From assembly GCA_963931865.1 (NCBI GenBank), contig OZ007509.1:12451671-12515670 (forward strand): a stretch of 64,000 bases of DNA. Direction: 5' to 3'. This DNA comes from Axinella damicornis. Its lineage: Eukaryota > Porifera > Demospongiae > Axinellida > Axinellidae. Positions 59,301-64,000 of the stretch are shown here, piece by piece. The position numbers and the translations under genes are program-made. Numbering within the stretch: the first letter of the stretch is position 1; each line of letters opens with the position of its first letter. The notes under the pieces were generated by a model. That model was not told where the DNA came from. It worked only from the letters and a program-made list of their open reading frames with translations, and ran no database searches.

Positions 59301-62120
59301 ACTACATATAGTCTCGGCCCCAGACCCAAACCAACCCCAGCGTGGATCGCTTCCAGTATCACACGCTGGGGTTGATTTGGGTCTTGGGCCGAGACTGGAC
59401 TACATATAGCCATTGGGGATCACAGGGATACCAAGCAAGTTACGATCTGTGATTCTCTAGTTCACTCTAGATCTACGTATATCCGGATCCACTATACCCC
59501 TTTTGCAAGGGGTGGTCACTCTATTAGCTAATAAGTGCCATACTTAGGGCTGTGACCGGGGTCACTACCAATGACTTTCCGAAGACTGTCTTTGACCACA
59601 TGACCACTCTGCTAAACTACCGGTGACCCTCTGACCTTTGCGAAGATCCACTTTGACTGTAAATCGCACTGTTCTAGAAACTTGTCATAATCAAAATCAG
59701 GCCCTCCACTATAGTCTGATCTGGCATTTTGTCTTTGTTGAGCTTGAGGTATTGTGCATGTTCCAAAACGAATTTGTGTGTGTCATGCTGCTCTTCAGGC
59801 CATGTTGACGAGGCTGTTGAGGTTAAGAACATAAAACACGCAATTATTTCGGAACACTCAAGCGCAACACATAGTCACGTCACTCACGTGCGCAGAAAAT
59901 GTGTCAAACCTCCTCTGTGAGACAACAGTAGTCAGCTCGTTGCTATGTCTATTTGTTTGACTCACACAAATCACTTAGCAACATCCAATCAGGCGCATGC
60001 CAGGGTATCATGCAATACATGTAAATTAGTTACGGCACCAATATCTAGGCATGCAGCCCGCATTGCCATGATGGCAATGCGGGCTGCATGCCCAGATATT
60101 GGCACTGCTGTGATGTAAAGCCCTCGGGCCTGCGGCCATTGGGCTTAAGGTTACGGATACTCGTGCGCGCGTCGTGCGAAATGTATAGGGAAATGCATAC
60201 TTAAGCTCGCTAACCAAAAATCTCGAGTACGAAGAACGTGAGCAACTTGATTCTGGCGGTGGAGGTGCGCTGTCACAAGGTGCAGGGCATGACGGAAGCT
60301 TTTTTTGATAGCATAATCCTTGGCAAACTTATATGCTGTGTCGCTCGAGAAAAGCGGTAAATACGGCTTTTTGGTGAACTGAACTGCTCGTTTTTGCACG
60401 GCTATACAGCGTATCCGTAAAAGCTTCCGTCATGCCCTGCATCTTGTGACAGCGCACCTCCACCGCCAGAATCAAGTTGCTCACTCTCTTCGTACTCGAG
60501 ATTTTTGGTTAGCGAGCTTAAGTATGCATTTCCCTATACATTTCGCACGGCGCGCGCACGAGTATCCCGTAACCTTAACGTCACAGCAGTGCCAATATCT
60601 AGCCCTTGTTGCCATGCTATAACTAATACATACATTGCAGTTCTGGATGAGGCTATTGGACAGGGTGCCAAATTCACATGACTTTGCTTGTATACATGTA
60701 TTCGGGTCTGTAACATATTGGTCGCTTGTTTCACCAGGTTGTTGATTTCTCATGTTGAACACGTGCCTCTTCCAAGTGACGTTTTCTTGACCTCAAACTT
60801 TTCACAATGCAGCTCATTTGTGTGTCATCCCCTTCCTTGCTCCATGAGAACTTGTTCCTCCTGAGCTTCTTCGCCAGCCATGTGTAGTAGGGCTGCTGAC
60901 TGTACCTTCTTGTCTTTTTCAGTCAACCCACTTGCTGCTGAATACAGCTCGAAACGTTTCCATCTCCTCAGTACTCAGAGAGATTTCCTTGTAGGCTTAA
61001 AGGTCCTGGGGGGGGGGGGGGGGGGTTGTCCTTTTGCCAATCCCGTCTCTGACACCATGTAAATCACACTGTTCTAGAAACTTGTCACAATCAAAATCAC
61101 CATGAACGTGATCCAACATGCGTACATCATCGTAAATCTATTACAGTGACTGCATGGTAGTAATACGTAAGATACACCCATGCCACACCTACATTGGCCG
61201 TATATGGGATTGTGACCCCGGTTGCAGCTCAAGTACACAATGCTTATTGGAGAGTGACCACCCATACTAATTCAGATTATGAATGGAAAGCATTATGGCC
61301 CACCGTGCATTGCAGACCATTGACCTGCATTATCATTCTGGCCAGGAACCTGAGGAGGCTAAACATTGAGGGGAATCAGCTTGCCGGCCTCCCCTCCACT
61401 GCCCTCTCCCTACCCCTCACTCACCTCCTCCCGGGGGACAACTACATGCACCCTCTCCTTTGGCATGAGAATACCAGGAACCAACCACAGGTATAGCACA
61501 ACCACAGCCAATGTAGACTCGGCTGTGGCCAGTAAGGATTAAACCCCAAATGGAAATAGGATCTCTGCAATCTGCATAATTATCAGAAGGTTATTGTTTC
61601 ACTGTTGAAGTGGCTCATATTTTAGTCTCGGTCCCAGACCCAACCAACCCCAGCACGGATCGCTTTTAGTATCGTGCGTTATACTGGAAGCGATACACAC
61701 GCTGGATAAACGGTCTGGGAACGAGACTACCGCTGTCTGTGTACAGTTGTGGTAGCCACTTCAATCTTGTGGTGCCACAACCTACTGCATCATACACTAG
61801 TAGCCTCGTTCCCTGTGCCCCTGTGCAGCTTTTCATCACTTGCAGTACAGAAAAGCAGGGGGCTGGGGGGGGGGGGGGGGAGAGAGAGGTGGGGGAGGGG
61901 GGTTAGGGTTAACCGTACTGCAAGCACCGAAAAGCTGGGCGGGGGCCTGGGAACGGAGGTAGTACGGCATGGAGCCACTGTCCATTGAGCCTGGCTATCT
62001 CATGAACATGCACACATTCATGCAGGCATTGGTTGACCTTTGCTGTGTGGCCATAACCAAGTGTGTTGAACTCACTGGCGATTTCAGATTGCCTACCGAC
62101 ATTAGACAGATCCTTCAAAG
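56351..62120 (+). CDS. LRRC63-like leucine-rich-repeat protein (3' end uncertain)
   Basis: Nine exons with agreeing phases: 56351-56924, 57005-57055, 57270-57458, 57910-58079, 58255-58336, 58426-58495, 59099-59182, 61346-61490, 62026-62120 (about 486 codons so far). Residues 1-270 are low in known domains (Thr/Pro-rich N-terminus). Then come four to five LRRs of the 23-residue type: LTHLNVSFNDLR, LECLKMRNNPIKEIP, LEILCTSFNLLAELP, LAELDVSHNSLQWL, LRRLNIEGNQLAGLP. After them GDNYMHPLLWHENTRNQPQ and ALVDLCCVAITKCVEL resemble the region after the repeats in LRRC63 and relatives. It is probably an intracellular scaffold. The start is the first Met after an in-frame TAG (56342-56344). After CTT CAA AG| at 62120 either a further exon follows or the frame continues to a TAG at 62212-62214. 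Confidence 0.8.
57076..57221. mobile_element. 146-bp TAGCCTCG-family MITE in LRRC63-like intron
   Basis: Ends TAGCCTCGTTCCCAGGCCTA and taggccttggaatgaggct. The inner hairpin aataatacacgg...ccgtgtattatt is followed by ttgtcttattgtcaatgcaa. Target duplication is weak. Confidence 0.75.
58531..58943. mobile_element. 413-bp TAGCCTTG-family element with nested hairpin
   Basis: Ends TAGCCTTGTTCCCAGGCCTA and taggcctgggaacgaggcta. Shares its subterminal sequence with the 57076 copy. A second inverted pair (ggtggggcccatg, catagtgggcccc-like) near 58655-58795 indicates a nested fold-back. Confidence 0.7.
59309..59397. mobile_element. 89-bp TAGTCTCGG-family MITE, perfect 9-bp duplication
   Basis: Ends TAGTCTCGGCCCCAGACCC and gggtcttgggccgagactg; flanked by gactacata at 59300-59308 and 59398-59406. 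Confidence 0.88.
60043..60600. repeat. Nested fold-back: a 35-bp-arm hairpin joined to a 150-bp-arm hairpin
   Basis: First, 60043-60104: aggcatgcagcccgcattgc and inverse about gccatgatggc, inside caatatctag / agatattgg. Then arms 60095-60303 and 60419-60600 are inverse copies, e.g. ccgccagaatcaagttgct and ggcatgacggaagcttttt. Each boundary uses the same gtgccaatat sequence. Confidence 0.85.
61007..61026. repeat. Poly-G tract of about 19
   Basis: G run following ggtcctg in an LRRC63-like intron. Another, with imperfect G/A sequence, is at 61858-61905 inside a TAGCCTCG-family element. Confidence 0.9.
61623..61731. mobile_element. 109-bp TAGTCTCGG-family MITE
   Basis: Ends TAGTCTCGGTCCCAGACCC and ggtctgggaacgagacta; contains ggatcgctt..agtatc and inverse. 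No target duplication visible. Confidence 0.75.
61801..61960. mobile_element. About 160-bp TAGCCTCG-family MITE containing a G-rich tract
   Basis: Left TAGCCTCGTTCCCTGTGCC with cagcttttcatcacttgcag; right ctgcaagcaccgaaaagctg and ggcctgggaacgga. The loop is expanded by a G/GA run (61858-61905). Confidence 0.75.
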
Positions 62121-62308
62121 GTATAAACTCATCAATTCATGTCCACCATTGATTTATCATTCAGGTGTACAATGTAAAAGTGATCAGTTACTGTATTTTG
62201 GATTAGTGGATTAGTGGATTAGCGAATACATGTACTTCCATACAGGTGTGATGTCAATTGCAACTACCCACCATTTACATGTATCATTCCGGTGCAGCAC
62301 TGAATATA

Positions 62309-62829
62309 TACCGTATAGCGGGAAATTTTTGCGAGGCACAAATTTTCGCGTTTTTCGTGATCGAACACCTACTTGCGATAATTTGAACCCCACATAAATT
62401 TGTTCCACGAGCATTTTGCCACCTGGAGTAGCTAGCTAGGTCGCTACTTCCGACCTGTACAAGTAATGCCATCCCACAAGGGACCCTTATCGACCACCGC
62501 CAGTCTCACAGTTACAAACAAAGTGAGCCAGCAAGTAGCCGAGTGTCGCGCGCATAGCACATCGTAGTCGAGAGGACCATAATAATTTCAGCAAGATCTC
62601 GAGCGAACACACCGAACAGGCGGCACTGATCACCATATGTAAGCAGCCTCTTACCTTCACTTCCACATTGAAGTGCATGCTGAGTTCTCCCAGTAGTACG
62701 CGTGTGCATGTGAAGAGTAGGTGTGGTCATAGGTTGTGATCCTTTGTCACAAAATGAAAACTTTGTAAGAACGGATTTTAGTAAGATTCGCAAAAATTTG
62801 GAGCCGCGAAAATTTTCCGCTATACCGTA
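62309..62829. mobile_element. 521-bp MITE with taccgtatagcgg ends
   Basis: Left taccgtatagcgggaaattt, right inverse gcgaaaattttccgctatac(cgta). Bounded by TA. Contains no recognisable domain. Same terminal type as the element at 49048. Confidence 0.8.
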
Positions 62830-64000
62830 GCAGAAGCTGACAACCCACTCATTTAGCTTGCATAGCTACATATTATATCCAGAAAAGGTCCAGATAATGC
62901 AATGTCGTATGTGTCTTATCAGTAAGAACAGAGAATGTTGATTGGCATACCAAATAGTCAATACTTTGTTCAGCAGTCATCATGACCTTTGACCTTGAGT
63001 GGGATGGCCTGTAAGCTGGAGAGCACAGGCATTCTATAATCTGGCTAGATAGTGGGACTGCATGCATGATCTTTTATAAACTGGAGGTGCCTATACTAAG
63101 TAGAACTCCCTGTATTTTGTTGGAAAATGACTCCTAAGATGGCCTAATTCGCCCAAGAAATTGATGATTGACCGTTTGTAATTGAGTGGAAAGACAGTTG
63201 CAGCTGATTTGCTTTTAACTCTTTACCAACCGTAGACATTGGAGGTCAGTTTTATAGTACCGTAGGCGCTCTAATTATGTGTCCTTTCTAATTCTGTTTG
63301 CGTAACGCGATTATAACGGCAGCATGGCAGCTAGCTCGAAGCGCACACAGTACAGTTGAACGGCGAAGATGGCTCGTCACATCACTGCCTGTGAACGTTG
63401 ACATATAAAGACACAGTTGCGATATGGCTGGGGCATCGATGCAGTGAAGGTACTCATTTATGTATTCTGTGCCCCAGGATACGGACGCCCATGTAGGAGA
63501 AAAGGCAGCGACAGTCCGACAACGAGGAATGAACACAACCGCTATGCAATGGCCTTGTCTGACTTTAGTACCTAGCGAGGTGTTTTCTAATCATGCGTCG
63601 AAAATCATCGCCATTTGACTGACCAAATTAATATTTCTATTGTTGCGTTGCATTTCGAAAGTAATTAGAGTGCCTACGGTACCCTAGATAAGGTTCCATC
63701 AGTTTTCATCCTCAAAACTTCACACAGAACTGCACACAGCCATCCTTTCTACATTTGTTGCCAGTAACTGTTGGGCAATGGTAACTCACCCTAGCAGAAA
63801 TATCAGTCTTGCATACTGGAACAGGTGTTTTCTCGGCCCTTTTATGCTTAAAACCTGAGAAATGGCATGGCCCACCCAGCTCCAACCAAGGGTTAGTCAT
63901 GGCTAAGCCTGCGGCCATGTTGCATGTTGACACCATTTGGGTGCCCTGTAACCCTGTGTGATGAGTTTGGGGGTTCCTTACTGACTATGGCTGTGATTCC
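62830..64000. other. Unassigned DNA at the window end
   Basis: I found no convincing exon of the LRRC63-like gene or of another gene here. A solo TTAA-family end is at about 63215-63231. Short open minus-strand frames (for example 63288-63536 and 63712-63936) show no known family. Confidence 0.4.

Overview
This is an intron-rich metazoan nuclear sequence. The genes use ordinary GT-AG introns, and nearly every intron and intergenic gap carries short inverted-repeat transposons, fold-backs, minisatellites or long poly-G tracts. The NLR-type gene remnant with a Death-like domain, NACHT-associated helices and ribonuclease-inhibitor-type LRRs, together with the dense non-autonomous DNA transposons and helicase-like passenger fragments, suggests a sponge (probably a demosponge). 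That is inference; no marker here fixes the taxon. No rRNA, tRNA or CRISPR array was seen.

Layout. 0.2-2.9 kb: a broken NLR gene (+), its Death-like domain split by a 420-bp element. 5.6-6.7 kb: a 1.1-kb near-palindrome. 7.9-9.6 kb: an eight-exon gene (-) for a PH-domain protein with an unusual repeated tail. 9.7-16 kb: gene-poor, repeat-rich. 16.3-23.7 kb: an HSDL1-like short-chain dehydrogenase (-, ten exons). 23.9-27.7 kb: UQCRH (+), divergent from HSDL1. 28.1-32.5 kb: a Tctex-type dynein light chain, DYNLT2B-like (-, five exons). 32.6-33.9 kb: NDUFA1 (+), divergent from DYNLT2B. About 35.9-56.1 kb: an endosomal-type Na+/H+ exchanger of the SLC9A6/7/9 group (-, about 14 exons) whose introns hold several kb of minisatellite and transposons. 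56.35-62.1 kb and onward: an LRRC63-like leucine-rich-repeat gene (+), divergent from the exchanger.

How the genes relate. Three head-to-head pairs (HSDL1/UQCRH, DYNLT2B/NDUFA1, SLC9A6-like/LRRC63-like) have starts only about 140-290 bp apart, so shared bidirectional promoters are likely. Two nuclear-encoded respiratory-chain subunits (complex III UQCRH, complex I NDUFA1) lie 9 kb apart, both on + and both paired with an unrelated minus-strand gene.

The most unusual content is the mobile fraction. One family with termini TAGCCTCGTTCCCAGGC makes 9-bp target-site duplications and occurs from about 620 bp down to only 28-47 bp. Two long members carry fragments of a RecQ-like helicase. The same terminal sequence has also been amplified into a roughly 35-bp minisatellite, which in turn was split by a hAT element carrying a BED-finger remnant. 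Exon coordinates were assigned by eye from splice sites, phase and family resemblance; none was confirmed by transcripts.
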